DNA from: Tieghemiomyces parasiticus
Taxonomy: Eukaryota; Kickxellomycota; Dimargaritomycetes; Dimargaritales; Dimargaritaceae
Assembly: GCA_027575765.1 (NCBI GenBank)
Contig: JANBPT010000011.1
Span: 62,001 to 126,000 of the forward strand
Direction of reading: 5' to 3'
Length of the DNA stretch: 64,000 nucleotides
The notes beneath the pieces are model-generated. The model was not told the DNA's origin. It saw nothing but the letters and a program-made list of their open reading frames with translations, and ran no database searches. Each line of letters opens with the position of its first letter. Positions within the stretch are counted from its first letter, which is position 1. Below, piece after piece: positions 1-10,914 of the stretch. A program made the translations under genes and the position numbers.

Positions 1-849
1 ATCCTTGGCCGCAAGCTGGGTGGCGTAACGGGCCGCGGCCGCGTGGTCCTGGGCTCCCGAGGAGCTGCGGGGCACCGGCTTCAGTCCCCCGGACGAAGGC
101 TGCTGGGTGACGGGCGGGTTGCTCACGCTGGCGACCTCAGGTGCAGGGGCGGCGGATTCCGGCGAAGATGGACGGTCGGCAGGGCCCTGGCGGTCAGCAG
201 GAGTGACCTTGACATAACTGTCGTCTTCAGAGACCGACGACGAGTCAGGGCTGGCAGCAACGACGGGGGCAATGGGGGCGACGCTGGCGGCCTTAGACTT
301 CGTACGACGGCCCGACTTGCCCTTGCCGGTGGAAGGCGTGGGAGCAGCGACGGGGGTAGCAAGATCCTCGGATTTCTTCTGGGCGGCAGCGCGGTTCTGA
401 TCCAGGAGATCGAAGGGGTTGCTGGAAGCCATGCGGGAGGAAAAGGCCGGGCCGTCCTCGCCTTGCTCGTCCTCGGACGAATCGGCGCTACGAACGCGCG
501 GGGTGAGGTTCACCTTGGGGGCACCAGCTGCGCGGCCTTTGCCGCCCTTCTTGCCTTTACCACCACCGCGGACGCGACCACGGTTACCTTGGGCTGCGGT
601 GGCATCGGTGGCGTTCCCGGCCTGGCCGACCTTGCGCTTCTTGGCATCCAGACCAAACTCCTCGTCGCCCGAGAGCGAGGGGGTGTGTTGGGCCTTGGCA
701 CCCTTACCTCCAGGGGCGGCACGGTTGGACTCCTTGCGCGTCTTGGGCTTATTCTGGGTCTGGCCGAGCAGTTCCTGGAAGAGTTCAGGCCTAATAAAGT
801 AGATACCCGCGGCCAGGAGGCCGAGGGCGAACACGATAGCCGAGAACAT
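1..849 (-). CDS. N-terminally membrane-anchored low-complexity protein, 3' end outside window
   Basis: I do not recognise this gene. The minus-strand frame is open from an ATG at 847-849 to the window edge (283 codons), so the C-terminus is missing. Residues 4-18 form one strongly hydrophobic segment with no obvious cleavage site, followed by a basic stretch, which suggests a signal anchor with a cytosolic or nucleoplasmic tail. The rest is low complexity: a KKRKV nuclear-localisation-like cluster at 70-74, a Gly/Lys/Arg-rich block at about 88-106, an acidic Ser/Asp/Glu stretch at 121-133, an NPFDLL motif at 144-149, and a Pro/Ser/Ala-rich region. The even, C/G-ending codon choice supports coding. 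A 279-codon frame on the plus strand is its antisense shadow. An endoplasmic-reticulum or nuclear-envelope role is possible but inferred only from the anchor and the basic cluster. Confidence 0.75.
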   Translation of the reverse strand, partial: MFSAIVFALGLLAAGIYFIRPELFQELLGQTQNKPKTRKESNRAAPGGKGAKAQHTPSLSGDEEFGLDAKKRKVGQAGNATDATAAQGNRGRVRGGGKGKKGGKGRAAGAPKVNLTPRVRSADSSEDEQGEDGPAFSSRMASSNPFDLLDQNRAAAQKKSEDLATPVAAPTPSTGKGKSGRRTKSKAASVAPIAPVVAASPDSSSVSEDDSYVKVTPADRQGPADRPSSPESAAPAPEVASVSNPPVTQQPSSGGLKPVPRSSSGAQDHAAAARYATQLAAKD

Positions 850-2350
850 CGGGATGTGGGTTGGGTGGCGGATGGGCGATAAACAGGCGGACACAGGAAA
901 CGGCAGAGGGTGACGAGGATCGGGAGATGATGAACGACCGATACGGTGGGGTAACGGTGCGCACTGTAAGCACGGATCAAAAATTGAACAGCAGTAGAGA
1001 GCGAAGCAGATTTGAAGGATGTGGTTGACCGAAGGCAGGGGAGCGTGGGTTAGTCAAAAGGCTAGCTAAGCGATCACCAAGGCTCACTGAGTGTGGCGCG
1101 GCTGACTAGAGTCGGCGAGGGCTGGAAGGAAGGGGGCACGGGGATTGGGCGGTTGATGAAACCCAGTCAGTCATCGCCCCGCCCCGCCGTATGCTCGGGG
1201 GAGGAGGGGATTGGCTACTTCCCACCGGTTGGCGTTACAGGTAGATAGCCCGGTAGCGATTGTGCTGGGGTCCGGTTGACGAGACTTACCTTTTAACTCC
1301 GGGATCGGAATACTAACAAGTCTACTAATAAAACGAAACAACAGTTCGAAAGAACGAAAGAGGAGGAGGAGAAGGGCGGATCGACCGTCCGGCTGCGAGT
1401 CGGATGAGGTTTAAACCAGCCCATCGGTAGTCGGTCCTAATCGCCCCTCCCTATTCGAGCAGCCTAGGGGTAACACACGTACTCCGTACTGCGTGCTTCG
1501 CTGAACACTGCGGGGGGGGGGGGTTTAAAACTCCCCACACCCCGCAGTATTCGGGTGGTTAGTGTTTAGCCTTTCCCGCCTCCCCTCACCTCTTGCTTAC
1601 CCTCGTGCCAGCGCCCAGACCGGGATAGCGCTACTGCCGGCTGTTGTCCAAGCCCACCGCACCATCCGTCTGCCAATCCTGCGGTAAACATTATCTCGCG
1701 CGGCATAATGTAGGCCTATGGCTAGCGGCTATCCGTGGAAAGTGATGCATCCCCAAGCAATCGACATATGGTCGTGGCGTTTTTCTGTCCCTTTCTCTCC
1801 CCCCCCCATTTTGTACTTTCGAAAGTAGCACCGTGTGAGCCCAAAACGGTACGGCCACGGGTATCTTGTAGCGGAGTTTCAATCACACTCGAGCACCGTA
1901 TCTGTGGCCTGTCTGAGGCCCAATTTAGATAGTTCTGATCGTACATGGAAGAGCCAGGGGGAGGGAATGATCAAGCAAGCACGATTGGCACGACATGCAG
2001 CGCCCAATAATCTTCAATGGCGACAGGCATACCATTGGGGAAAACTTTAGATAAAATGTAGGAAGCAAACGTGGACCTCCTCAGAGAGGCAAGGCACGGG
2101 ACGTCGCTTGTGTGCTCGGGGTTAAAAAAAAAGAGGATAGAAGCAGCAGGAAAAGTTCAAGGAGGAAAGATCAACTGATATAGGGCAGAGAGGCAGGGTA
2201 AGGGTACAGAGTAACGAACGATTAAAAAGAAAAGTGCAAAGGCCGCGTATGTGAACATCAATCCAAAAAAAAACTCCTAACCTGTGCGAGCAAACGCATG
2301 GAGAAAGGGGCGGGGGGAGGGGCTGAGAACCGAACACTACATCACCGTGG
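850..2350. other. Intergenic region, 1.5 kb
   Basis: This lies between the divergent-side promoter of the anchored protein and the 3' end of the amino-acid transporter. It holds a hairpin with a run of 12 G at 1507-1548 and a run of 9 C at 1799-1807. The reading frames here are short and resemble nothing I know. Confidence 0.6.
1507..1548. repeat. Inverted repeat (9-bp stem) enclosing a run of 12 G
   Basis: The left arm ACTGCGGGG (1507-1515) is the exact reverse complement of the right arm CCCCGCAGT (1540-1548). The run of 12 G (1512-1523) overlaps the left arm and the loop, so alternative slipped pairings are possible. It could act as a terminator or a replication-pausing structure; nothing in the sequence decides between these. 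Confidence 0.6.
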
Positions 2351-4606
2351 TTAGTTCTTCGGCGGGCAGATGGAGGACGGCGGCTCCGGGTCATCCATGA
2401 TCCAACTCTCGATGGTGGTGTAGGTCACGTACACCATGGTGATGAGGCCAAACACGCAGAGCAGAATGTCAATGATGCGCTGCTTCCGGGTGCGGGCGAC
2501 GGCACGGAGGTGGAAGAGCGACGGGTAAATAAAGCTGAGCGGGATGCAGGCAAAGCTGCCAATCAGGGCCACGAACCGATCGAGCTTGTCGGCGCCCACC
2601 ACCGAGATGGAGGCGATGAAGAAGGCCAGTAGCGTACGGAACAGGTTCTTTTGCCACTTCACCCAAGGGTTGCCCTTGCCGGACCGCACAAACAGGCCAG
2701 CCTCCAGGATACGGATGGCCGGGAACATCTGGAGCGGGACTGAAAAAATGATGGCCAGGGCGTAGACGAACTGCACGATGGGCACCATCGGGTCGTTGGC
2801 CGGCAGGTTGAGTAGCACCACCGTCTCCACCTTGTCGCCGAAGGTCAGGTAGGACAGGGCACCCATGGAGATGAAGATGACGGCCGACGCCACCAGCGAG
2901 ATGGTGAGCACGCGCGGAAACTTGGCCGGTTCCTTCATACTACTCACGATGGGCAGTACCAGCCCGATCCCTTCAAAAGTGAACACGGCCGTCCCGATGA
3001 AGAGCGAGAAGCTGGACGGATTGAAGTGCCGGATGGTCGCGGCGCCCACGGTGATCAGCTTGCTCACATCAAAGTAGTAGAGGTAGCCCAGACCGAGCAG
3101 GATGAACACATCGGCGACCAGGGCGGCGAGCGAAAAGTTCTTGATCTTGCGCACCATGGCCAGTGGGATGTAGATGGCCAGCTGCACGTAGACCCAGAAC
3201 GCGATACCCAGGTCAACCCGGCAGTCCGTCACGTTCTGGACCACCTCTTGGAGGCTGCGCGCCACGAAGATGGTGTAGGCGCAACAAAAGCCGATCTGGG
3301 AGAAGACGATAGAGAACAGTACGGCATAGCGCGCCTTAGGACCGTACAGGGCCAGTCCAATGTCACCGAAACTGCCCGGTATCTTGGCGTAGCACTCTAC
3401 TAAGAGTAGCATGGCGTACAGGGCCAAGTAGGCCACCAACGCCAGTAACACGGCCGAAAAAGTCAATCCACCATTGTAGAAACTGCGCGGCAGAAAGAGG
3501 ACCCCGGTGCCCACAAAGGACTTCATGAGGAGGAAGAAGGCCTTTTTGGGACTGGCCGTGGCGGCGGCGCTGGCGGTGGACCGCATGGTGGTACGACGGG
3601 AGAGCCGACTGGGCGTGCCAGCGGCGGCCGCGCGTTCGGCCGGGGTGATCAGGCTGCGGCGCAGGGGCCGTTCCAAGGCCAGGCGGTCCTCATCGGTCTC
3701 ATCGCCCGTCTCCAGCTCGGATTCAAAGTCGTCCTCGAGGGTACCATAGGTGCGGCGGAAGCGAGGCCGCACGCGAGGCGACGACGATCCAGCCAGGTGG
3801 AGGTCACGGTAGCTGGCCGAATAGGCCATATCGGGCGGTCCCTCGTAGTCATCGTCGTCAATGTCGCTGGGGAAGTCGTCGCCGGCGAAATGGCCGTACA
3901 GAGCAATGAAGTCAATGAAGTTCCGGGTGAGAAAACTGGGCGGGGGTTGACCCTCTTGGGCGGCCTTCTGGGCTACGAAATGACGGCGAAACCCACCGGG
4001 CTGCTTGATGAGCTGGGCGGCGGCCGCCGGGTTTGCATTGGGCGGGAGCCGGCCGTGTACGGCGGCCACCAGGTCCGTGACCGACTGGGACCGACGCTTG
4101 CGGGCGGCGGCCGCCTGCTCGTGATTTTCCGACCACTTGTAAATGTGGTGGGTCATATCTCCGCCCAACAGCGTATGCGGGTTGGGCAGGACGTTGCCGC
4201 TGGGACCGGTGCCGCTAGCGCTGCCGCGGTCGTCGTCGTAGTCTGAGTCCCAGTCACTGCCGGGGGCTAAGGACCCGTCGTCGCCCTGATCACGCGGCCG
4301 GGTGACTAGGTGGCGCCGTAGGACCCTGGCGGCCTCATCGGGATCCACGGTGATGGACACTGCGTCGTCACTGCCCGCCGTTCCCTCTTGGTAGCTTCCT
4401 GGTGCCAGTTGGCTGCGGTTGGACCGGTAGGATTGTCCAAACTCGCCGCTCACGCGGTGGTCCAGTCCAGGCCGAGCGGAATACGGTGAGCTCGACAGCC
4501 GCTCTGAGGCTAACTGACGCGGTGCAGATCCTGCCGGGGAACCCATGGGGGAACCGCTGTCGGGTGACTTGCCCTTGGAGCGCACGTTGCGCGGTTCGGT
4601 CGGCAT
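2351..4606 (-). CDS. avt3: Vacuolar amino-acid transporter, Avt3/Avt4 type (AAAP family)
   Basis: This is a 751-residue transporter of the amino acid/auxin permease family. Family knowledge places Avt3/Avt4-type proteins in the vacuolar membrane, where they export neutral amino acids to the cytosol. The long cytosolic N-terminus (about 1-352) is Ser/Pro-rich and acidic and contains FLTRNFIDFIALYGHFAGDDF-like sequence at about 225-245, a segment typical of fungal Avt3-type proteins. About 11 membrane segments follow (355-740), opening with the signature FVGTGVLFLPRSFYNGGL (about 364-381). The frame is uninterrupted, the start is the first ATG in a CGCC-ATG context, and no intron is needed. I cannot separate Avt3 from Avt4 here. 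The C-terminus is short and ends just after the last membrane helix. Confidence 0.93.
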   Translation of the reverse strand: MPTEPRNVRSKGKSPDSGSPMGSPAGSAPRQLASERLSSSPYSARPGLDHRVSGEFGQSYRSNRSQLAPGSYQEGTAGSDDAVSITVDPDEAARVLRRHLVTRPRDQGDDGSLAPGSDWDSDYDDDRGSASGTGPSGNVLPNPHTLLGGDMTHHIYKWSENHEQAAAARKRRSQSVTDLVAAVHGRLPPNANPAAAAQLIKQPGGFRRHFVAQKAAQEGQPPPSFLTRNFIDFIALYGHFAGDDFPSDIDDDDYEGPPDMAYSASYRDLHLAGSSSPRVRPRFRRTYGTLEDDFESELETGDETDEDRLALERPLRRSLITPAERAAAAGTPSRLSRRTTMRSTASAAATASPKKAFFLLMKSFVGTGVLFLPRSFYNGGLTFSAVLLALVAYLALYAMLLLVECYAKIPGSFGDIGLALYGPKARYAVLFSIVFSQIGFCCAYTIFVARSLQEVVQNVTDCRVDLGIAFWVYVQLAIYIPLAMVRKIKNFSLAALVADVFILLGLGYLYYFDVSKLITVGAATIRHFNPSSFSLFIGTAVFTFEGIGLVLPIVSSMKEPAKFPRVLTISLVASAVIFISMGALSYLTFGDKVETVVLLNLPANDPMVPIVQFVYALAIIFSVPLQMFPAIRILEAGLFVRSGKGNPWVKWQKNLFRTLLAFFIASISVVGADKLDRFVALIGSFACIPLSFIYPSLFHLRAVARTRKQRIIDILLCVFGLITMVYVTYTTIESWIMDDPEPPSSICPPKN

Positions 4607-7003
4607 GGCGCGACGGGAAGGGGGGATGTAGTGGCCCTCGGAGGAACTAAACTAGGGATTTAGGAATGTACGATCGAGCGGCACGATGGGCAGGAGGGAG
4701 GAAAGATAATAAGCGGTAGGAATCCGCGTAAGTCCGGTTGGATGACGGGCTCGGTGATCGGGTCAGGGTGATAACTCAGGAGGACGCGAACATAAGAAAG
4801 AACGTGGGTAAGGTTGCTGGTACCTGGCTGGGCTGAGTAACCGTGACTGACAGAGCCGGCTACAAAAGATTGGGAAGTTGAGCCGAGCAACACGTAGGGG
4901 ATGAGTAAGCGTCGTGAAAGAGGGCAAAGAAAGATAACGGGAGTTCCATTAGGCGCTACGGTGACGTAGGGATAAGGGTGGCGAGCCGGGCTGCATACGA
5001 GCGAGGTTCTGTGAAAGGTGCGGAAAGGTGACGGTGGTAAGCCGTGAAGGTCCGGCGAGGACGCGCCTTGGCCGGCAGGAGGACACAGCCCGACTATCTT
5101 GATGGCAACAGTGGCAATATCAGAGGGGGGAGGGGGGGGTGGTATCTAAGGCTGCCGAAATATGGGTGGCTGCAAGGGCAGTGTGAGGCTAATGGCCAGA
5201 AAATAAGCGGTGATGGGCAAAGGGGTTCGCTAATCGAACAGACATAGGATGCGCATGTCCCTTTATAAAGTAGCAAATAGGTTTAACCGCATATGTTCTA
5301 TGCGGTTAATGCACCGTGCGTACCCGTTGACACGGCCTCGGCCAACCGCTCCCTGGCCGATTAAAGGGTGGCGGCGGCGTCTGACCCTCGTAACCTTCCT
5401 CTCCGAGGCCCTGGCACGTTACCCGGCCTGTCTGGGCCAACCGGCTTTGGCAGCCTTTGGAGTGGCACGTAGCTTGTCGGGCGCACATGATGCCGCCTAA
5501 GTAGAGCTGCCACTTAACCTCGCATCCGTCAATAGAGGGGCCATAAGCCAATACCCAACCTAGGTGAGCTGCCAGGGGAAATGAAGGGCGAGTCGTCAAT
5601 TCAGGCCTGGGAGGTTTTGTTGGGGCCGTGCGAGACTTACATGTCGCATGCACGGGGCATTTTTCCATGGCCGAGGTTGGCTCCTGGCCACGGACTTGCT
5701 CGCACGACGGCCGATACCAGGAGGGGGGGGGCTGGGGAAGGCTCCAGACCAGAAGGGGTTCCCTGTCAGGTAAGCGCTCAAGAAGACGCGAAGGTATCGT
5801 ATCGCTAATGGTCCTATTGCTCCCGTGGTCACGTCTTCCCAGATTGACCAGGGGGCGGTCCTGGACCGCATAGTCACTTGACCGGGGCATGCCAATCTTT
5901 AGTTTGGCACGCAACCGCCGCGCCTCAACGATGGCAAGTCGGCCAGGCCCGCCAGGCCATTACTCAGCCGCAATTGGACAGACGTTGTGGGGATGACCTT
6001 AAGGGCTAACGTAGGGGTTTAAAGCGCTACGTACCAACCAAGGCGCAGCTGCACACACGATCCGGCCAAAGGGTTTATGGTTTCCACAGGTATGGTTCAA
6101 AATAACCCTGCCAGCGAACCTGCAACATGATTGGCGCCCAGAGCATCTACAGGATCGTATACAGCGGCATAGGCGAGCCAATCCGAGGCGAGGACATTTG
6201 ACGTCATAGGGCCACACCAGCCAATGCACCGACTCTGCTTTGCCTGCGCTACAGTGGGCCAGGGCTTCTCCTCGGCTCCTATCCGGAGATACGGCTATCC
6301 ATATCTGGTTGACCACAGACATCTGTCTGGATGGAGGGACAGTAATAAATAGGTATGGAACTATTAGGAAAAAGGCGAGAGCACTCATCTAGCCCAGCAG
6401 CATGACATGTCAATTGTGAGGTAGAAACGGGAGGGGGGGCAGGGCCCACTGCTCCGCCTTATCTAATATAGAAAGCTTCACTAAACGTTGCCGGGTATCA
6501 GGGGGATATGCCAATGGCCCGGGCAGCTGGTTCAGCATTCGATGCTCTGTAGAAAGGTCAAGCAAAGACCAAACCGGAGCAGACGTCTTTTGGGTGTGGC
6601 ATACCGTTATTATCCCCTGCTCATTGGAGGGTAAGGTGGGGGGGGCATGGGGCCGCCTCTCTCCCCCCACAAACCCCAACCCTGTGTTAGACCTTGAGGG
6701 GAGGTTTAGCACATCACACCATTTCTAAGTCTACCTTAACGGGACCATGGCAGCCTGGGCCCAACGTGACCGCATCCTTGAACTTGCCCCACTTTCTACA
6801 GCTACCCACTTTGCATCCGCTGTGGCTAACTATACCATCCCCATGTCTCGTCATTCTGCCTGCCCAACTCCCGACCCCAAGTAATGCCAAGCCCCGACAG
6901 TCCAACCTGCCTGAGATCCTGGCTTCGTGGAATTACATGCTTGTAATTCTGGCCTCTCTCTCTTTCTCACGCACAAGCTGCACTACACCTGCCCTCATAT
7001 TCC
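4607..7003. other. Intergenic region between divergent transporter and Tul1-type genes, 2.4 kb
   Basis: This is the shared upstream region of two divergently transcribed genes, so it should hold both promoters. I see no clear TATA box at the expected distance for either. A perfect 10-bp hairpin lies at 5283-5309. Frames of up to 202 codons (5306-5914, minus) are open, but their composition and lack of family resemblance suggest chance. Confidence 0.55.
5283..5309. repeat. Perfect 10-bp hairpin with 7-nt loop
   Basis: TTAACCGCAT at 5283-5292 is the exact reverse complement of ATGCGGTTAA at 5300-5309, with the loop ATGTTCT between them. It lies in the shared upstream region of the transporter and Tul1-type genes. 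A dimeric regulator site and a transcribed hairpin are both possible. Its function is unknown. Confidence 0.7.
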
Positions 7004-7807
7004 ATGATGAACCGCTGCCAGTACTTTATATTCTTATTCTTTGTGTACTTTATCCTCCTCCATTCGGGCGGTTTTTTTAGCAACGAAGGTCCAAGCCACG
7101 ATGCCAACCTCCACGCTATTGATACCTGGCGGGACGCACTGCATAACCTAACCTTTGCCGGTAACGCCACTCGGCCGACCTACCCTGAGGAGGTCCAACG
7201 GAACCTCACCCGTCTGTTGGCAGTCACGGACCAGCCGCACGTCTACTACGAGTCTCTCTCGGCGTCGTTCCGCGGTCCCGTTAATTTCCACAACCTGACC
7301 GGGCCCAACGCCACGGCTTCTGTCGATGCAAATGGCGACGATGGCGAAGCGACGTTCCCGGGTTCGCCGAACGGCCATGAAATGCGGTTGGAACTCAAGG
7401 CCCTTGATACCACGGATAAATCCGTGGCCCGCATTACTGGTAGTATGTTACTCCGACGACCTACAGGGCTCGACGGGTACCGGCTGAATGGGTTTCATTT
7501 CCGGCGGAACGGGACAATGTACCTGACCGCTGCCGAGCATCGGAACATCACCGATTTACTCGAAGTAGTCAAGGTTATGCCCACCAACGCGACCTTCGCT
7601 ACCGCACAGAATTTGACCACCGAAGTGTATACCCAGAGGCTGCTCGAAGCCATGCTGGTAACCGATGAATATGGTAAGTGGATCGTGCAAAGATGTATAC
7701 CTGGATGGCAGCTCGAATGTTTGGCCACTTTCGATGTTCCACCGCCCTTCTGACACAGCCGCCAGTCATGTCACCGCTTACCCCTCCCCTGTTTCCGTGG
7801 CCTTGTG

Positions 7808-7847
<40 letters not shown>

Positions 7848-9103
7848 CTACTTTTACAGACGACTCCGAAGAGTTGAACAGTACGACGCGATGTCGCTAC
7901 GACACTTACATCCAGCTGACCCCCGTATCGAAGGGGATTGATCACTCGGCCCTGGCCGAGCTAGAGGAAGAGCTCCGACGGCCCACGGGCCAGAGTACCA
8001 TCCCAATGCCGGCGCTCACAGCCTCGCTGCTCATGTATTCCCCAGCGTGCGGGACACAGTTCACCACCGACCCAAACGCCCCGTTGACCGGGCTGAAGGC
8101 CGAGTACTTTGAGACGCAGTCCATCCGGTTTGCCGGGTTAGCCATCGTAGTCGGGTTCCTCCACGTCCTAGCTACCATCCGCCAGCTGGACCATACCTTG
8201 ACCCCGTCGGGCATCGCTAAGGTGGCATACGGTACTGTGAGCTTGCAAACCCTCACGGACGCCTACATTTTGGTGTTTTTACTCTCCCTGGCCACCGCCT
8301 CCGCCCGCGTGTATTTGGCCTTCACGGCCGCCGCCTTCTTCACGTTCAGCCTGGCCTCGACCTTCGAGATGCGGTACCTGCTCATCATTTGGAAGGTTCA
8401 GCAGCCCGAATCGGGCGGGCCAGCCTTTAGCGAAGGCCAGATCGTGGGACCGCTCTACCTACGGTTCGCCTCGTACTTTATGGCCGGACTGGCGCTCATC
8501 TACCTCACGGCCGACCTCGTCACCGACCTCCAACGCTTCACGCTGCGTGCCTTTATTGTGGTCCTGTTTTCCTTCTGGTGGCCGCAGATCTACCGTAACG
8601 TCCGCCGTGGGTCCAGCCACGCCCTCGACTGGCGGTACATTGGAACGGTGAGTGTGGGCCGCCTGTTCTACCCGCTCTACGCCTTCGGCTGCCCGGTTAG
8701 CATCTTTAGCGACCACGTCTACCCGGAGGTCTACTACCTCGTACCGTACGTCGCCCTCCAGGTTTTCCTTTTGGCCGTCCAGGACTACTGGGGGGCCCGG
8801 TTTTTCCTCCCAGCTCGGTGCCTGCCGCCGACCTATAATTACCACCCACTCCTGCCCCCGCTTGATGCCGAAGCCGCCGCCGGTGGTCGTGGTGGCGAGG
8901 AGGGCAGCAGCCACGGCACCGCTCGTACCTGCGCCATCTGTATGCTTCCCGTCGATACCTCGGCTCCGCCCAGCCAGCTCCTGGGCCGCACCGTGTATAT
9001 GGTTACCCCTTGCCACCACATCTTCCATACGGACTGTCTCCAAACCTGGATCCGGACTAAGCTTGAGTGTCCTGTATGCCGGGCACCGTTGCCACCTGTG
9101 TGA
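7004..9103 (+). CDS. tul1: Tul1-type transmembrane RING-H2 ubiquitin ligase (Dsc complex)
   Basis: The model joins 7004-7673 and 7860-9103 (637 aa). The intron starts GTAAGT, ends ACAG and splits a codon after its first base. Tul1/Dsc1 is the catalytic subunit of the Golgi/vacuole Dsc E3 complex, which ubiquitinates membrane proteins for degradation or, in some fungi, for sterol-regulator activation. The protein opens with a signal peptide or anchor (about 1-25), then a luminal domain with many N-x-S/T glycosylation sites, then several membrane helices (about 290-500). A C-terminal RING-H2 follows at about 581-630, with CAIC, the CHHIFHTDC core and CPVC. This order is diagnostic for the family. 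A CT microsatellite forms the polypyrimidine tract of the intron. The start is the first of two adjacent ATGs. Confidence 0.93.
7813..7842 (+). repeat. CT dinucleotide microsatellite inside the Tul1-type intron
   Basis: Fifteen CT units lie 17-47 nt before the 3' splice site of the only intron (7674-7859). The tract serves as, or extends, the polypyrimidine tract, so length changes could alter splicing. Confidence 0.85.
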
Positions 9104-10185
9104 ACAACAAGCCCCGCGGGAATCTAGCGCTGATTCGCTTTGTGGGTTGAATGTTGTTAAGACCGTTAGGTGTTTTGTAATAATACTATAAAGATTATCA
9201 CCCCCCCCCCTTCTCCTACCCTGCCATGGGGGAATATCCGTTTTGGAAGGATGAGATGGTTGATGTGGAGAATGACAATACGCTGTGTCCCGAACTAGCA
9301 GTGTACGGGTACGCCGTGTGCCCACAATAGTTACACACAGCCTATGGGCAATGAGCTCGGAGACTTTAGTGCGCAGTCCATGTCTGCTCTGTCCACAACC
9401 GTTGGTGGAGGCTTGGCTGGTATACCAACGTGGGCACCTTACCAAACTGCGACATCACTTACAGCACCCTGAGCTGCTTAATGCAGTATATGTATTCGCC
9501 ATGCGCGTAGCAAGGCTGACGACTCTTTGGTCCCCCAACTAACCGATATCTTAGCCCACCCTGATCCAGCCAATGAGACAGCAAAAACTGCACGTCGCCA
9601 TCGACCAGACGGTTTATAGTGAAGCCTGCAACGGGATTTATGCGGGGGGGGGGGGTTTGTCATGCGCTTTGTAATTGTATAAACGACGTTGCCCTAAAAC
9701 CTATGTGGTTAGCACTGCGCCCCAGCTCGGAGCTAAGCTACTGAGTGAAGGGCGGCGGGCCTCAGCAACTTGACTATCAATGTAGTGATAGGGCGGGCGG
9801 GGGGAGAAGGGGTGAGCCACACTGTGTAGCTGCAAGGGTGCACATCCGTAGAAACCAATACAATGACGGAGTACATGGGGATTGAACTAGAGCTGTGACT
9901 GTTGCCGCCCGTCTCAGTTTTTCTCTTCACCGGTCCACGGAGTGGTACCGGCTCGACTTGTCGATGCTTGGGAATGGTGGGGCACCTTGGTGAATTAAGA
10001 CGAAAGCAAGGGGGAGGGGAAATCAAGCGTGGTCGACAAGGGATGGACCGGTCTTGGAGTCGGAACCGCCACTGCCCACATTAGGTTTATCTAACAACGC
10101 CTCGGTCGACCGGAACATACGCTAGTGGTGATAGTCGTCAACATCTACGTATGTCTTCCCGCTAATACAACGTTCTGGTGAGGTG

Positions 10186-10208
10186 AGCACACACACAAAC
10201 ACACACGC
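10186..10208. repeat. AC-rich dinucleotide microsatellite
   Basis: An imperfect CA/AC repeat lies in the gene-free region. It is not associated with any gene. Confidence 0.7.
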
Positions 10209-10914
10209 AAATGATCCGGCGACACTCCGACCTATACCGAGCCCGAGCCCACGTAATCCTCGACCTAGACATACAATCCAACCGGTTGGCCATGCCAAGA
10301 CAACTAAGCGTCAGCTCCGACTCGCCTATTATTCCACTATAACCGACCAACGGTTTGCAGTCTCACACTCACACTCACGCCCACTGAACCGACAGTGTAG
10401 ACGATAAAATACCAGTCTGTCCGTGGTTTAAAATAAAGAAGGATGATTAGGAACGTGCGCATGGAAGCCCGGTTAACTGAGACGAAGAAGGACTGTGAGC
10501 AGAAGGCTGATAAGGGGGGGAGGGCGATCTCGTTACTGACACGCAACAAGCATCATTGAAAATAGAAATGGAAGGTGCGAGCGGACCCCCTCTACCCCCT
10601 CCGGGGTCCTGAGCATCGCCATTCTACATAGAAATTCCCGATCTCGAGCGACCGCTGTCAGCCCAGGCCTAAATACAGATGCCCAAGCAGGGAAGACCAA
10701 TAGAGCAGTGGTCAGGGGGGAATATGGGAATGTATCGTAAGACCTGCAGGGATTAGCACGACCGGGGCGGCTTTCGGGCACTGTGCGTTGGTCACCCCCA
10801 ATACGGACAACAACGAGGTGCTGGACAGAATAGGCAGTTAGGAAGTCGGGGAGGGAGGGCGCGAAATCGCAATGATAAGGCGCCATTAATGAGGGCAAGA
10901 TGAGAGAGAGAGAA

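Noticed and set aside
43..882. Plus-strand frame of 279 codons
   Set aside because: It is the antisense shadow of the anchored protein on the minus strand, whose composition and domain order are far more protein-like.
5306..5914. Minus-strand frame of 202 codons
   Set aside because: No domain, no membrane pattern, erratic composition, and overlapped by open plus-strand frames.
8459..9445. Minus-strand frame of 328 codons
   Set aside because: Antisense to the last exon of the Tul1-type gene, which has a clear RING-H2; long shadows are expected with C/G-ending codons.
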